Shown: positions 10,937-22,899 of the stretch, one piece after another | Numbering within the stretch: the first letter of the stretch is position 1 | Layout: each line of letters starts with the position of its first letter | Assembly: GCA_037367405.1 (NCBI GenBank) | Contig: JAZKJV010000385.1 | Location: forward strand, 124,001-188,000 | Direction of reading: 5' to 3' | DNA length: 64,000 bases | Source of the DNA: Ottelia alismoides | Lineage: Eukaryota > Streptophyta > Magnoliopsida > Alismatales > Hydrocharitaceae | Translations under genes and position numbers: made by a program | The notes under the pieces: model-generated | Seen by the model: only the letters and a program-made list of their open reading frames with translations | What the model was told of the DNA's origin: nothing | The model's database searches: none

Positions 10937-11847
10937 TGTGCCAATGTTAAAATCCAAGTGATTAGTGTGTTTGCTTATTATATTTGATTATCTTGTGATT
11001 GGTCGATATCCGCGTGGTGTTTTTATTTAGTCATTTTTATAGCAATCCACTAGGAAGTTTTGACATATGACCTTATTATAGCAAATGCTAGGAAAAAATG
11101 CCATGTACTTCGTCGTGAGCATCGAGCTGTTTGTTTATGTACTTTTTAGTGTGAATCTCTGATAATGGAATTTTACCTTTTAAATAACTCATCACAATAT
11201 TTTTATTGTAAGAATTTCAAAAGCTTGTATAAAAATTCTAAAACAATGGATTATATATAAAGATATGTATTTTAATGCTTCCTCACTCAAGTATGTTTTC
11301 TCTTTTATTATATGTTTCTCTTTTATTACGATGAATGAGTTATTATTCATTTTTTAAGAAATGCTATGTTGTTCAATTCCCAATAATTTTAGAACTACTT
11401 CTTACAGGGTTAATGCCCGAGCGATTAGTGGGGATAGACTAAAAATTCATTAGCAATACATCTCCAAATCCAGCTCAGACCGATAATTTTCTAGCAGTGT
11501 GAAAGGTCCTTACTTCTGCATACTACCATCTCGAAGAGTACCCGGTGTAGATACTCTTCAAAATAATATGGATATACTATGAATATACTTGATACAATGC
11601 ATAAAAGTTTTCATACATTCAACGTTATGTGAAAATCTGTATCTTATTTTTATGAATTTATTAAAGAAAATACACTATATTAGAAAAATATTTTTCAATA
11701 ATCATAATTTATGAAATAATACATATTGGAAAAAAAATTCTTATGAAAATAAGGATTGTTCACATGCCTTAATAGTAAAATCTACTAAGAATTCATAAAA
11801 TACATTATAAAAATTATGACCTTTTAGTGTATCATGGATATATGCTC
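10937..11847. other. AT-rich sequence without a recognised gene
   Basis: Low-complexity AT-rich DNA; no gene-like frame, RNA gene or repeat boundary was seen. The eight bases at the end (11840-11847) are the left target duplication of the MITE that follows. Confidence 0.5.
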
Positions 11848-12064
11848 CATGGAAGGCCGTATCGATATTGATATCGTTTCGATTATTGTATCGATACGAT
11901 ATTTCGACGATATATCGACGATATATTGCCGAAATATCGCCCATATCGACGAGCTTTTGTGAAGAAAATGCCTGAAAATCGGGATATATCGCCATATCGG
12001 TGCCCATATCGGTCACATGTCGAAATCGATATATCGTCGATATATCCCGATATTTCCTTCCATG
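11848..12064. mobile_element. 217-bp foldback MITE with 8-bp TSD, hAT-type
   Basis: The ends are CATGGAAGG and its complement CCTTCCATG. They are flanked by exact 8-bp copies of ATATGCTC (11840-11847 and 12065-12072). The inside is made of variants of CGATAT and its complement, so most of the element can fold on itself. An 8-bp duplication is typical of hAT transposons. No transposase is encoded, so it would be a non-autonomous element. The superfamily assignment rests on the duplication length only. Confidence 0.8.
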
Positions 12065-12072
12065 ATATGCTC

Positions 12073-12635
12073 TTACTATGGATCACTAACACTTATTACG
12101 ATTCATAAAATATGTCTTATGACTCATAAAAAACTTTGAAAATACATGTATTTTTATAAACCATGAAACACGCTATAGAAATATTTTTATACTAGTTTTA
12201 TACTACACCATGTTTATAAAAATAAACACCCTTATCGTAATACATGTTATCAAGAAAATACATGTACTACTACAAGAAAATGTATTATTATGATTTCTAA
12301 TGATTTATTTGTTAGCATTAATCAAAATAAATGTATAAATCACATTTATTACTATCAATCATATATTATTTCATTTAAATGCATTTATTATCATGCATTC
12401 ATATAGTATTATGGATTATTATAATAATAATAAATCTATCAATACAAATAATGAATTATAATTGTAAATTTAAATCGTTATGATAGATTATGAATCATCT
12501 ATTATTCTTTTGAGTGTTGCATTATTACAATTATGAATCTTACAGAAGGTATATGAATATTTGTATAATGTGAATTTAAACATTTGTATTTTTATATGGA
12601 TATTGTATTATTACTATTATTAATATTATGAAGAG
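12073..12635. other. AT-rich sequence without a recognised gene
   Basis: Very AT-rich with repeated short words such as ATTATTAT and CATTTATTA. Nothing gene-like was seen before the LINE fragment. Confidence 0.5.
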
Positions 12636-13130
12636 TCGTCAGAGTTGTTACGAGTTGATGATTACATTTGTGACAGATGCAGGATGAAGGTGGAAGATAT
12701 GGATCATATTTTCTTTTCTTGTCCTCACTCGATGTAGGTGGGAGTAGGGCTAATATTCACTGGCTTTCGGCGGAGGATTACACCACCTTCTAGAGGTACA
12801 TTAGATCAGTTTGCAGGAACGGACATGAGGATAGGTCTCGTCCTTTTGCGACCAGATGGGCAATTTGGTGCGAAAGGAATGAAACCAATTTTCAAGGGCA
12901 TGTGTTCTACTCAGAGAATGTTCTTAAGCATTGTAGGGTGTTATGCAATTCATGGAATCATGGAGCGTAATGCAGGGCACTGTGCAAGAATCCATGTAGC
13001 CGCCCTACTTATAGTGGGAGAAGGCTTGGTACATTTTTATGTAACTTATTGTACTATCTCTTCCCATTCATATAAGTAATGGTGGGTTCTAGCTTGGGAC
13101 CCCACCCTTTTTCCTCTAAAAAAATATTTG
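12636..13130 (+). pseudogene. LINE-A: 3' fragment of an L1-type LINE
   Basis: Plus-strand remnant of ORF2. The zinc-binding reverse-transcriptase-associated domain is seen as ICDRCRMKVEDMDHIFFSC (CX2C, then HX4C) near 12665-12720, but frameshifts follow. The conserved C-terminal block AIWCERNE...FYSENVLKHC lies near 12855-12950. A GC hairpin (GGTGGG/CCCACC, 13081-13109) and an A-rich tail close the element near 13127. Everything 5' of the zinc domain is missing, as in typical 5'-truncated LINE copies. Confidence 0.82.
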
Positions 13131-14089
13131 TATTAGCTTGTATTCATATTTTTTATATTCATTTGAGCATGTTTCTAATATTGAAATCTTTATAAAATTT
13201 TATTTTCATTCATAATCGTAATAAAATATAAAAATGTTGTTGATTTTTATGATTCATAAAAATAAATACTTTATTATGATTTACAAAATATTGCATCGGA
13301 TACATTTAAATAATTATAATTATGATAAATTTAAAGGGGAAAAAAGAAAAGGAGAAAGAATGGAGTTGGATGGGTATCATTGATATTTATTTTATTTAGT
13401 AATGAAAAGTGATAGATCATGCGGAGAGAGAGAAAGATCGTGTGTAGAGAGAGAGTGGGAGCGGAGAAAAAGAAGAGGGTGGTGGGAGAGAAAAAGGGGC
13501 AAATGAGGCCAGTGGGCCTATCAACGTAACTATAAGCTGAGACAAACTCATCTTTAATTAATAGTATAGATATAGATTTTCGGTAAGAAATAAGGCATAC
13601 AATTGGTCACATTTAAAAGTTGTTCAGCAATGATAAAAAAGACTATTTTGCTTGAAAGAGAAGGATGTGATTTTTTAGATCTATTGTCATGTATGAGCCA
13701 AATTTTATTTGTTGGGAAGCAAATAATCCAAATAGTCAATCATGCTTTAAGTACGAAAAGCATAGGTTGTTGTAGAAAAAATACATGAAAATGAAAAAAA
13801 AATTGATAGAGAAGATATGAGATAAATGCAAAAAAAACCTGAGATTGTAAAAAATGGATTATGATTTGTAACATAAAGAACCATTATTGTAAAAAAAGCG
13901 AAATAAAAATCGAATGTAAAATCAATGGATTAGAAAAATTAATGAGTCAATTTGTAAAAATCAGTCCATCAATTGTAAATTAGAGCATCTATTTGTAAAA
14001 TCGAATAATTAATTTGTGGAATAAATGATTAATGATTGAATAAACATGAATCAAAATATAAAATACATGATGGCATCAACCAAGAAAGT
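13131..14089. other. AT-rich sequence with a purine-rich tract
   Basis: No gene was recognised. About 13400-13500 is a GA-rich tract (repeated GAGAGA and GGAG). The minus-strand frame at 13554-13739 has no domain. Confidence 0.45.
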
Positions 14090-14480
14090 GTGCACCCTCC
14101 CCATGCGTGACCTCGTTGCCGCCACCGTCGCCCTCCATCTCCCCGTGCGGCGACGCCCTCCCCCTCCCCATGCGAGGCCTCGATTGCCATCACCCTCCCC
14201 CTCCTCGTGCGCGGCCTCGAGCGTCGTCGCCTTCCTCCTCCTCGTGTGTCACGCACGCCCTCGAGGATGTCATCACCCTCCCCCTTCCCATGCACAGCCT
14301 CGAGCATTGTCGCCTTCTCCATCCACGTACGTCGTACGCACCCTCCCCCTCCCAGTGTGTGACCTTGAGCGTCGTCGTCCCCCCCCCTCCCCGTGCATCT
14401 CATGCACCTTCAAGCATGCCAAGCATCACCCCCCATGTGTCGCGTACGCCCTTGAGCATGTCGTTGTCGTCGTAGATTGT
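14090..14480 (+). repeat. Degenerate GC-rich minisatellite
   Basis: The plus strand is built of imperfect units about 34-46 bp long with the pattern CCTCCCC, CATGCG or CGTGCG, GGCCTCGA, GCGTCGTCGCC. At least six units can be aligned by eye. Overlapping open frames on both strands (for example 14046-14501 and 14403-14029) come from the repeat composition and have no known domain. The island is abrupt within AT-rich DNA. Confidence 0.7.
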
Positions 14481-15876
14481 TGTGGGAGGAGAAAACCATA
14501 GAAGTAATTCTCTCAACAAATAAACCAAAAATAGAATGTGTGTTGTCACTTTCTAGTTTAAGAACATGGAAAAAAAGACTAAAATGGGTTTTCAACATTA
14601 AAAAAATAAGATTAGAAAGGAAATAATCGGATCCATTGGATTAATTACATATGGATGAGATGGTGGGTTTTCCTTGCACCCAAGAGAGGTGCACCTTATT
14701 GAAAATATATATGTGTGTGTGTGTGCCTACTCAATTACATACCTTAAAAAATAGATGGAATTTTTAACCCATTGCAAAATTTTCATATTATTGATGAAGA
14801 GCTTTTTGGATAAAGATAGATCGAGCTTCTAAGTAGAAATAAGGTGTGTGTTCTGCCTCACGGTCGATCAAAGAAAACCATTATAATGAGTCTGGTCATT
14901 AGATGACTCACAATATGTTCCCTCAATGAAAGTTGGTTCCTACTTCGAAGGGGTCGGCAAAGATGCATTACGAAGGAGTTGCCATGGCAGGAAGCTAAGT
15001 GATTATATGGCATATGTTGTCCAAGAAGAACATGACGACAGATTCTAACGGTCTACAACGAGTCGAGCAGCAACTTAATTTCACGTTATTTATTTAATTG
15101 ATGATATGCCATTCTGTACTATATATTACTTTCAACCATACCTCGTACTGCATGTTTGTGACATTCATATTTTTACCGAATTGTAACCAATGTTGGAAAA
15201 ATAGAATTGCCCTTCTTCAACTCAAAAGAAGAACTATCTTACTATGTTTATCTGCACTCATTAGGTCATAAGTTTCTAACCCTATTAGGCGAGAGATCTC
15301 CCATTTAAACATATTGTAAGCTTCAATTGAGAATGAGCTTCATGTTTCTCATCCGGGCGAAAATAGCAATTTTTGAGTCTACTTCAAGTGTGTTGCCTAA
15401 ATCCAATAAGCCAGCATGCCCAGGCCTTAAAACATTGAAATAGTGTCGGAGAAGTCAATGCAGTGAAATGAAGCCTGAAAATATGAATTTCAAGGGAAAT
15501 GTTTAAGTTATTCTTTATGCCATGTGGTGACTTCTCAAGGAGGGTGTTTTCTTTCAGTGGCCTTCACTTGTATGAGTATGCATGAGCATATAAAAAGGAT
15601 AAATCGACCCAGATTCTGGGCAACAGGGATACTGAAAGTTCAATAATGAATGAAATAATTTGTCATGCTCAAGCTCTACCCAGAATAATTACGTATTCGT
15701 TTCGTGCTTGAATGTACTACCGTTTTGGAAACAAATTTATCAGATTGAAAGTAGAATCTAGAATTTAGTGCATGGAATGGAAACATATAAAACCAGCTTT
15801 TCAGAAGTGAACTCACAAAATTTATAGTAAAAAAAGTAACTGCATCAATTCACAAGATAGAAAGGCCATGAAGTAC
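14481..15876 (-). other. Probable intron downstream of the 15877-15945 exon
   Basis: AT-rich with no recognised exon or transposon domain. A (TG)n microsatellite lies at about 14708-14726, with a GC hairpin-like segment just before it (14659-14695) that resembles a LINE tail. On the minus strand this follows the donor site at 15876-15875, so it should be intron if the gene is live. Confidence 0.5.
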
Positions 15877-15945
15877 CTGCAAGACTTCAGGGTACCATTC
15901 ACGAAGTTTGCCGAAAACGGAGTCAATCTCACCACCTCTGATTAA
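15877..15945 (-). CDS. RANBPM: RanBPM-like protein, CTLH-start exon
   Basis: A 69-base minus-strand exon of 23 codons without stops (LIRGGEID...FGKLREWYPEVLQ). It matches the first helices of the CTLH domain in plant RanBPM/RanBP9-type proteins, where a QRK..R-LIR-G-ID...YP core follows LisH. It is bounded by an acceptor (TAAATAAAG, AG at 15947-15946, with a pyrimidine-rich tract and CTAAT upstream) and a donor (CAG then GTACTT, GT at 15876-15875). Both sides are phase 0, and it joins in frame with 41840-41999. In the family the protein is a scaffold of the CTLH/GID ubiquitin-ligase complex. The next exon, with the rest of CTLH/CRA, was not found at lower coordinates. Confidence 0.8.
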
Positions 15946-17949
15946 CTTTATTTAAAAATGAATTAGGAAAAGGAAATTAGCAAAGTCAAAAAAATCTACA
16001 AAGAAGACTTTGAATGTTCTATGATAAACCATATGCTTCGTATAGAAGGGCCTTTTTATGAGAAAAGCTGCAACCAGAAGATAAACATAGTGCAGACTTG
16101 ACCCAACCCTATGAAGCTTAAAATGTAGGACAAAGCTAAAAAGAACAATCATGTGTGTTTGTATCTGGAATTCCATCTATATATAAACTTCACATAAAAA
16201 CAATTCAAGAACTCTTCATAAGCTGCCCGCCATCTTTTATACTCAACTTGCGACCAAATTCATAATGCAGGAGCATTTTTATTGAGAAGCTAGATGATGA
16301 ATCTCCTCTAAAGACCCATCCAAATGTAGGAGCATATATACACACCACTTTCCCACTCTCACTTAAGAAATCAAGGGTATACTTTCTTTAGTAAAGAACC
16401 AGGTTATCCCCAGGTCTAATAATCTCAATATACCAGTGATGTATTTTAGATCTACAATGTCTTCAAATTAAACAAAATAGCAAGGTTATTCTTTAACTGA
16501 ATGATTTCAATTTCACTGGTATTGCATATGTGAAGATCGTATAATCAACAATCACTAAGATAAGAGTAACCTTTCTACCATTGCGTCTTTTTCAAAGAGA
16601 GTATGATCTCGACTTGGTGATATCACAACTTCCCTATAACCATTCTAAATCTACCAAACTATGATCTAATTGATTGTTGCAGCCCTTAAAGAACTTTAGT
16701 CAATCATTAACGATTTCTACTAATTTTATCGCTGAAGGGCATATATATGAAATTCTTTCTTATCATCATTGAGAAACATTCTAACATTAAACTAATGCAC
16801 CCCCAGACTTATAGAGCAGTAAGAAAGAACAAGTACAATTTTTCATCTTTGCTACAAGTGTAAAAGTCTTTATTATTATCATCATAATTCTATCTTTTTC
16901 TGACACATCTGACCTTACACAAATACATTTTGAGCCAACAAGGTTAACCTTATCCATTGAATTTAAAAAGATCGCATGGGCTAGTTTTAACAAGTGACTT
17001 CATCTCCTCCTAGTTTGCTTGGGCCCACTTATAATCAATTATCTTTTATGCTTTGGGTCTCCGCACAGCTCGTATTCATTCCATAATTCTACCTCTTATT
17101 CATTCTTGGACATTGCTTCGTAATATTGTGACTCTTCCATGATTTGTCTTAGGAACCTTTTCAACATGGACTGGATTGCTGGCACTCATTAATAATTCTG
17201 TTATCGATGATACACGAGGATGATTTTTATGGGTGTTTATTATCATTCTGGATGTTCCTCTAAGGATGACTCAAATCCCATTCTTGCGAGAGTAGGAGAA
17301 GCGTCTATGGGTAAAGGAAATCCAAGAAAAGCACAAAAATCCTATTTTCCAGAGAATTAATCAATTCTCTCCAAAAAGAGTATGGATGACCAATAAAATT
17401 CTGATGAAGAATTAAGTTACAACGCTCCCAAATATAATAGAACAGTCATGGTCTGATTCACCCTCTGAAAGATTACGAAGTAGATCTTAGTTGCAGGAGT
17501 TGCTTCACCTGCCTCGATGTCAAACAGACTGCGTAGCAGATGCTGAGAAGATGAGAAAACGGGAAAAACAGACAACAAAAGAAAAACCTCCTACATCGTT
17601 GTTCAGAAGGATTATTGACAATGAATGCATGGTCCACCTCCTGGATTTAGCTCTAATTGACTTCTCTTGTCTGTCACAAAGGAAGGTTTTGTGCTCTGAT
17701 GAATAAGCAGTCATGTAGTTCAACGGGAAGTTTCACATCTAGCTACAATCATTCTATACACATCATCTACGCAGGATTCTTGCCAAGTTTACTTACGTCC
17801 CTAAGAAACCCTTTTGAATTCATTTCTCATCCAAAAAATCATGGCTCTAAAGAATGCAGAGAACAGGTGCTAGCAAGTATGATTGTAATGTTCTCAAAAT
17901 CAGAAAAAAAAAGTGTCATTATAGAGGAGACCTCGGAACCTAATCTTGA
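15946..17949 (-). other. First part of the 25.9-kb intron
   Basis: Intron by inference from the two flanking exons (15946-41839). This stretch is AT-rich. Frames at 15952-16176, 16787-16993 and 17491-17953 have no recognised motif. No LTR or LINE boundary was seen. Confidence 0.55.
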
Positions 17950-18560
17950 CTAGATATTAACCACAATGTTCATGACTCCTATGGAGACCAAGACCCCGTT
18001 ATCCAGCTTATCTATTGCAGTATATGCGACTTCAGTGAAACTCAAGGGTGCAGAGAATTATGTAGTTTGGTCTTGGACTTCTAAAGTGTTCATTGGTAAC
18101 AGAAGGACTACGTTCTCACGAACAAGGCAGAGGACAGGGAATATGAATTCTGGTTGGAAGATAATCACCAGGTTATGAACTAACAAACCAAAAGTGTAAA
18201 GCATACCATTGTAGCCAATCTTATATACAAGTTGACAACTAATGAGGTGTGGGAGTTCTCTCAGTTTTATTCTTAGCAAACTACAGAATCTTGCTTTACT
18301 AATATATACATGTGGAATTGGTCCCTCTCTCAAGGTGACTCCTCCCTCACTTAGTATTATCAGCACATTACATGTATGCATAAGGAGCTCGTCATTTTTT
18401 ATCCGACATGGTGTGCCAAGAAGATTACAAAGTGCTCAGAGTGGAGAGCTTACATGTTTCTTGAAGGTTTGAGTCCTCGTTACCTGACAACAAAGGAGCC
18501 TTACTTCTAACATTGCTCTGTCACTTGGGTGATATTTGGATGCCTACAACAGTTTAATCT
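17950..18560 (+). pseudogene. Copia-6: gag remnant of a second copia lineage
   Basis: Reading across three plus-strand frames recovers a copia gag of a different lineage from Copia-1: ATSVKLKGAENYVVWSW near the start (18028-18079), then DNHQVMNWLTNSM-like, VWEFSQFTYSQQQNLAQIY-like and YYQHITCMHKEL-like segments to about 18490. Stops and frameshifts are frequent. The sequence after it (18590-18900) includes a CATCCCCCTCTAG stretch resembling the end of SIRE/Tork-type LTRs with a mutated primer site, but I could not define LTR ends. Confidence 0.7.
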
Positions 18561-18910
18561 ACTATTTGCTGATCTACTCAAGTCTAAACAGTAGAACCAT
18601 AACATTTCTAGCATCGTCTAGATGTGGTGAGCATTCGGATTTTCGTGGGAACCGAGGTCGTGACTCCGAATTAATTAAGTGTGTGGTTATCATTCGTGCA
18701 TGCACTGCCTCCAAAAGGTTGTGGTTTTTACCTACGTGGGTTTCCACGCTAAAATACTGTGAAAATTGTGTTGATTGGATTGCTTAATTAACTGCCTTTG
18801 TGCTTGCTGACTATTCCGCAAAAGTTTTAAAACTTCCTCAAACCATTATTCATCCCCCTCTAGTGGTATCGTGATCCTCGAACTCACAGTACCACAACGA
18901 TTGTCGAGAG
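18561..18910 (+). other. Possible decayed copia zinc-knuckle and LTR remnant
   Basis: A Gly/Arg-rich segment (NRGRDSE) near 18650 hints at the gag zinc-knuckle region. Further on, CAAACCATTATTCATCCCCCTCTAGTGGTATCGTGATCC (18838-18876, read in pieces) looks like an LTR end followed by a damaged TGGTATCAGAGC site. No clean boundaries or partner LTR were seen. Confidence 0.35.
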
Positions 18911-19313
18911 TGTTAGGATCAAGGTCATATTATGATTTTTTGACTCGTAATCCTAACAGTAATGGAGTTGTACAAGATGGGAATAGGACTATGAGTTTGT
19001 AATTGGACTATATATAGAGGGGATGGAGGCATTGTCTCCACATCACAAGAGGAAATACCGCAAGAAATTAAGATAGTGGAGAGAAGAGAAGGGAGAGAGC
19101 AAGGGAGCGGAGAGAGTTGTACTCGTTCTATTTCTTAGTGATTTTCTTCTCCGGTGGTTGCGAGAGGTGACAGACCACCAATATATTGTGGTTTTATTCT
19201 TCTTCACGTGCTTCTGTGGTGGTGGTTGATTATGCATCCGCATTCATATATGGTGTTTGGTCCCCAACCTAACTGATATCAGAGTAAAGATGATACAGGA
19301 TCGTGTCTCAACA
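18911..19313 (+). repeat. Copia-5 probable 5' LTR
   Basis: Begins TGTTAGGATC and ends TCTCAACA just before a good primer site, about 403 bp. A TATATATAG box at about 19009-19017 is a likely promoter element. The left end is inferred from the TG start only, because the partner LTR is absent. Confidence 0.6.
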
Positions 19314-19315
19314 AC

Positions 19316-19328
19316 TGGTATCAGAGCC
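19316..19328 (+). other. Copia-5 primer-binding site for initiator tRNA-Met
   Basis: TGGTATCAGAGCC lies two bases after the proposed LTR end. A weaker related copy, TGATATCAGAG, occurs at 19274-19284 inside the proposed LTR. Confidence 0.75.
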
Positions 19329-19559
19329 AGGTCGACGACATTGAGCGATATGATGTGGCAAATTAGAGCGAAGTACGACATCCATGAAACGCGACAAAAA
19401 AGGTGTGCATTCATCAGAGGCTGTGAAGAATCGATGGTTACGCAATTGTTCATATTAGGAGCATTCAGAGTCCAATTGAGATGATGCAGAAGTCCATATA
19501 GGGGTTTTTATATGCTCAGGGTGAGTAGGACGATTTAGATCAAAGAATTTTGCTCCAAT

Positions 19560-19789
19560 TTTTCAGATCGTGCAAGTAGGTACGATAGCAAATCGAATAT
19601 CGAAATTTATATCGAGATGTGCATCACTCTCTGTGGAACCCTTCAACGGGAAGAATGACTTCACCTTATGGCAACTACGGCTAAAGAATATACTCATGCG
19701 AGAAGGCTTGCAAAACTCTTCGGGACAATGAAAAGAAATCAAAAAAAGGAAAAAAGAAGAATGAAATGAGATGAGGTATCTCAGGAATA
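19560..19789 (+). pseudogene. Copia-5 gag, first part
   Basis: Near 19640-19730 the plus strand reads VEPFNGKNDFTLWQLRLKN followed by ILMREGL, the conserved start of Tnt1-type gag. A stop and a lysine-rich stretch follow. The frame ends at the Copia-3 insertion (target GTATA at 19790-19794). Confidence 0.8.
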
Positions 19790-19794
19790 GTATA

Positions 19795-19957
19795 TGTAGA
19801 GAGATATATTTATGTTACCATCTTTATTTCATGTTTCTTAGATTGTTTCTTAACTCTCTTTACTTATGTATGCTTTATGTAATTTACCAATAGGCTGCTC
19901 TTCTATATAAGAGAGCCTAAGGTTATTGGAATAAATAGATTGGTCATTTTCCCAACA
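19795..19957 (+). repeat. Copia-3 5' LTR
   Basis: 163 bp, TGTAGAGAGATA...TTCCCAACA. It contains CTATATAAG (19903-19911), the family TATA box. Confidence 0.92.
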
Positions 19958-19969
19958 TGGTATCAGAGC
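19958..19969 (+). other. Copia-3 primer-binding site
   Basis: TGGTATCAGAGC directly after the LTR, complementary to the 3' end of initiator tRNA-Met. Confidence 0.93.
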
Positions 19970-20353
19970 GACGGTCCTAGAATAGAGCTCTCGTGCCCAA
20001 AACCCTAACCATAGCCCTGCACCATCCGGCCTCGCAACCTCCGATCCCAACAGCAGCCCCTGTCGCCCTCAGCAGCCTCCGCCGCCCCCAGCCAGCGGTC
20101 CCCGCCGCCACCAGTTAGCGACCCACGCTGCCCCCAGCGGCCCTTTGTGGCATCACCGCCCCTCAACTCATGGCATCACCGCCCCTAGCGGCACCTAGCA
20201 GCATTTGCCACCCCCAGTGGTCCTCGTAGTCATGTCAACTTCTTCAAAGGGGTTGGTTGCGATCTAAGTCTACACATGAAACCAGCTCTCTTTATGTTAC
20301 TGTAGACATTTACTTTGCCAAGTCTACGATCCTCGTCTTTTACGACCGACAAA
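19970..20353 (+). other. Copia-3 leader
   Basis: Untranslated leader of about 380 bases, unusually rich in CCGCC and CAGC words. An AAACCCTAACC telomere-like motif lies at about 19999-20012, close to the primer site as in Copia-1. No coding sequence was recognised. Confidence 0.65.
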
Positions 20354-21180
20354 ATGTCAGAGAACAAGATTGATATCCCCACCACGTGCGCCTTTAGAGG
20401 TCCAACGCCCATTGTTAAAATGGATGGGTCGAATTACGAGTTGTGGGCCATGCGATTCATGAGCCTAATGAAGTCAATGGCTAAGAAGTTGATTCTTACT
20501 AAGGATGAGCCGACAGAAAAGACAGGATTGTATGCCTCATGGGAGGCTGAAGAAGCATATGCATAAGTTTGGTTATCTGGTACCTTGATACCAGATATTG
20601 CAAACAATGTTCAGCACCAGCCCACAGCAAAAGCCATGAGGGATATTCTTGTTGCCATATAATCACAGACCAAGAATGAGACGAAGATTTTACAGCTACA
20701 ACATGACATCTTTACTATTAAGTAAAATGAATGCCCATTGCATGCACATTAAATTGCCTAGCGCGGAATGTTTGAGAAGTTTCATAGCTTAGTACGACTC
20801 AAGGCAACTCCAGAGTAGATGAAGACGTTCCAAAATGCTACAATGGTTGGAGTATTTATGGCCTCTCTTGACTTACAGTACAAGGTTGCTTCCTCCCAGA
20901 TACTAGCTGATGCTACCATTCCTCCCATGGAAGAGGCCTTCCGAAGGTTGAGCAGGATCAATGTTCTATCTCCAGTGCCAAATTCTTTTACCATGGCGGC
21001 TTCTCGTGGACGAGGTGATTCATCTCAGTTTCGTGGATGAGCATCACGTGGTAGAGGTAGACGTGGTCATGGACCACAGTGTACCCATTGTCACAGTTCT
21101 GGTCATACCGAAGATACATACTATTCCAAGCATGATTTTCTAGCATCAACACGTGTAGCAGAACAAGCCCAGCATCAGCA
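20354..21180 (+). pseudogene. Copia-3 gag with several stops
   Basis: ATG 20354 begins MSENKIDIP, matching the other family starts. CAFRGPTPIVKMDGSNYELW follows. Stops occur near 20564 (after EEAYA), 20662, 20723, 20750 and 20818. The rest reads in one frame through the capsid-like middle and MEEAFRRLSRI, a Gly/Arg stretch, and a zinc knuckle CTHCHSSGHTEDTYY in which the last Cys is Tyr. It is clearly inactive. Confidence 0.87.
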
Positions 21181-22560
21181 ATCTGCTCTACTCACATCGA
21201 ATCAGCATTATGATGATTATGTGTCTCGATTGAGAGACATTGTGCCACCATCTAGTTCCTCAACACCTGCTTCAGAGAACAATTCAGACTTTGCCGCTAC
21301 TGCAGAAGCAAGCACCTCAAGTAGTGTTCATGCCTCCGCTTCTTATCATGGTTCTGATATCTCCGAATGGATTATCGATTCTGGAGCCACACATCACTTG
21401 TGTGGAGATAGAGGTCAACCCACAACCTACGGGCAACTTCTCCAGGACGGACAATGGTCATTGCCGATGGTTCTCATTCCCCTATCATGGGACAGGGAGA
21501 TTACCTGCATGCTCCTGATTTCTCGATGAATTTACTGCCTATCAGTCATCTTACTAAGGATTTAAATTGTCGAGCAATATTTGACCAATCATCTCCTGTT
21601 TTCAGGACATTCTTATGGGCAGGGTGATTGGCACTGGCTGTGGTAGGGCGAACTGTATCGACTGGTCCACAACTGCATGCTAGTCTATCATCTCATTCCA
21701 CTGGATCGGTTTCTCCCTACCTATGGCATTTGTGTTTTGGTCATCTCCCACTTCAGAAGCTGTGTCAAGTCCTTCCTCAGATTTCACTTGCTCGTCATTC
21801 AATTGTGAAGCATGTCAATTATGAAAGCATTAGTGGTCTGTTTTTCTTACAAGTCAGAGTCGGAGCAGTAGCTCCCCTTTTAAGTTTTTTCGTGTTGATA
21901 TTTGGGGTCCAAGTCGTGTTTCCGATCATTAGGGACAGATTTTATATAGTAGCAGTGGATTATTATAATCTTCTGTCCCGGGTCTTCTTGGTAAAGAATA
22001 AATCTGAAGCTGGAAATGTCATCATAAATTTTATCAGACAAGTGCAGAATCTATTTTCAAGTACGGACTGACAATGCGCTTGCATTCTGTACAAATGTGT
22101 TGTCTTAATCCTTTTCCTCAAATGGTATTCTTCATCAAACATCGTGTGCTTATACATCTCAACAGAATGGTATTGCTGAAAGAAAGCACCATCAGTTCGT
22201 TACCTTCTTGATGTCACATGTACACTCCCGATACAAAGTTGTGCCCCTCATTCATTCTGGATGATGAGGTTCTCACGGCATGTTATCTTATTAACTGCAT
22301 GCCATCATCGGTGCTGGGAGAGAGTCCCTTTTCACTTGTGTTTCCTGACAAGGAGTTGTTCTCTCTTAGACCTCGTGTTTTTGGATCTGTTGCTTTTCTC
22401 CATCGGTTGTCTCCAGGGATTGAGAAGCTCTCTCCAAGGGATGTCAAATGTGTCCTTGTTGGGTACTCCAGAATTCATAAGGGTAATTGTTGCTATAATC
22501 CGCTGTACAAGAGACATTATGTTAGCGCAGATGTCACTTTTTTCGAGTCTGTCATGTATT
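21181..22560 (+). pseudogene. Copia-3 protease, GAG-pre-integrase and integrase remnant
   Basis: Ser/Ala-rich linker, then WIIDSGATHHLCGD at about 21368-21410, with the protease catalytic Asp kept. GAG-pre-integrase follows ([17 protein letters not shown]) with frame changes. The integrase core is decayed ([24 protein letters not shown]) but its C-terminal block is clear (22340-22560: LFSLRPRVFGSVAFLHRL, CVLVGYSRIHKG). A proline-rich linker lies at 22620-22720. No frame spans the whole module. Confidence 0.85.
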
Positions 22561-22899
22561 TTTCAACTAAAGGTGATAGGTTGACTCCTTTATATTCAGA
22601 TGATCAGGTCTACATTCGACCTCCACCCATGTGTCAACCACTTTTCTTACTACCTCCGCCATTATCACCTCCATCACCACCATCAGCCCCACCACCACCT
22701 ATTATTCCAGTTCCTCAACTACCTCATCACTACAGTCGATGGTCTGCTCCTGCACATGCTCCTGGTCCATCATCCAGCACGCCCAGGTTTGTTCTGATAC
22801 AGTGATAGCATTACTTCTAATGATAGAATTAATAATGATTCTCAGCAAGGCTCCTCTACGGTTGATGATGATCAGGGGGATGGCAAGAATGATGATGAT

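Noticed and set aside
14090..14480. CRISPR-like array
   Set aside because: Units are adjacent and imperfect with no unique spacers, and the genome is a plant's.
14029..14501. Pro/Ser-rich and Gly/Arg-rich proteins
   Set aside because: Frames of the minisatellite on both strands; no independent evidence of coding.
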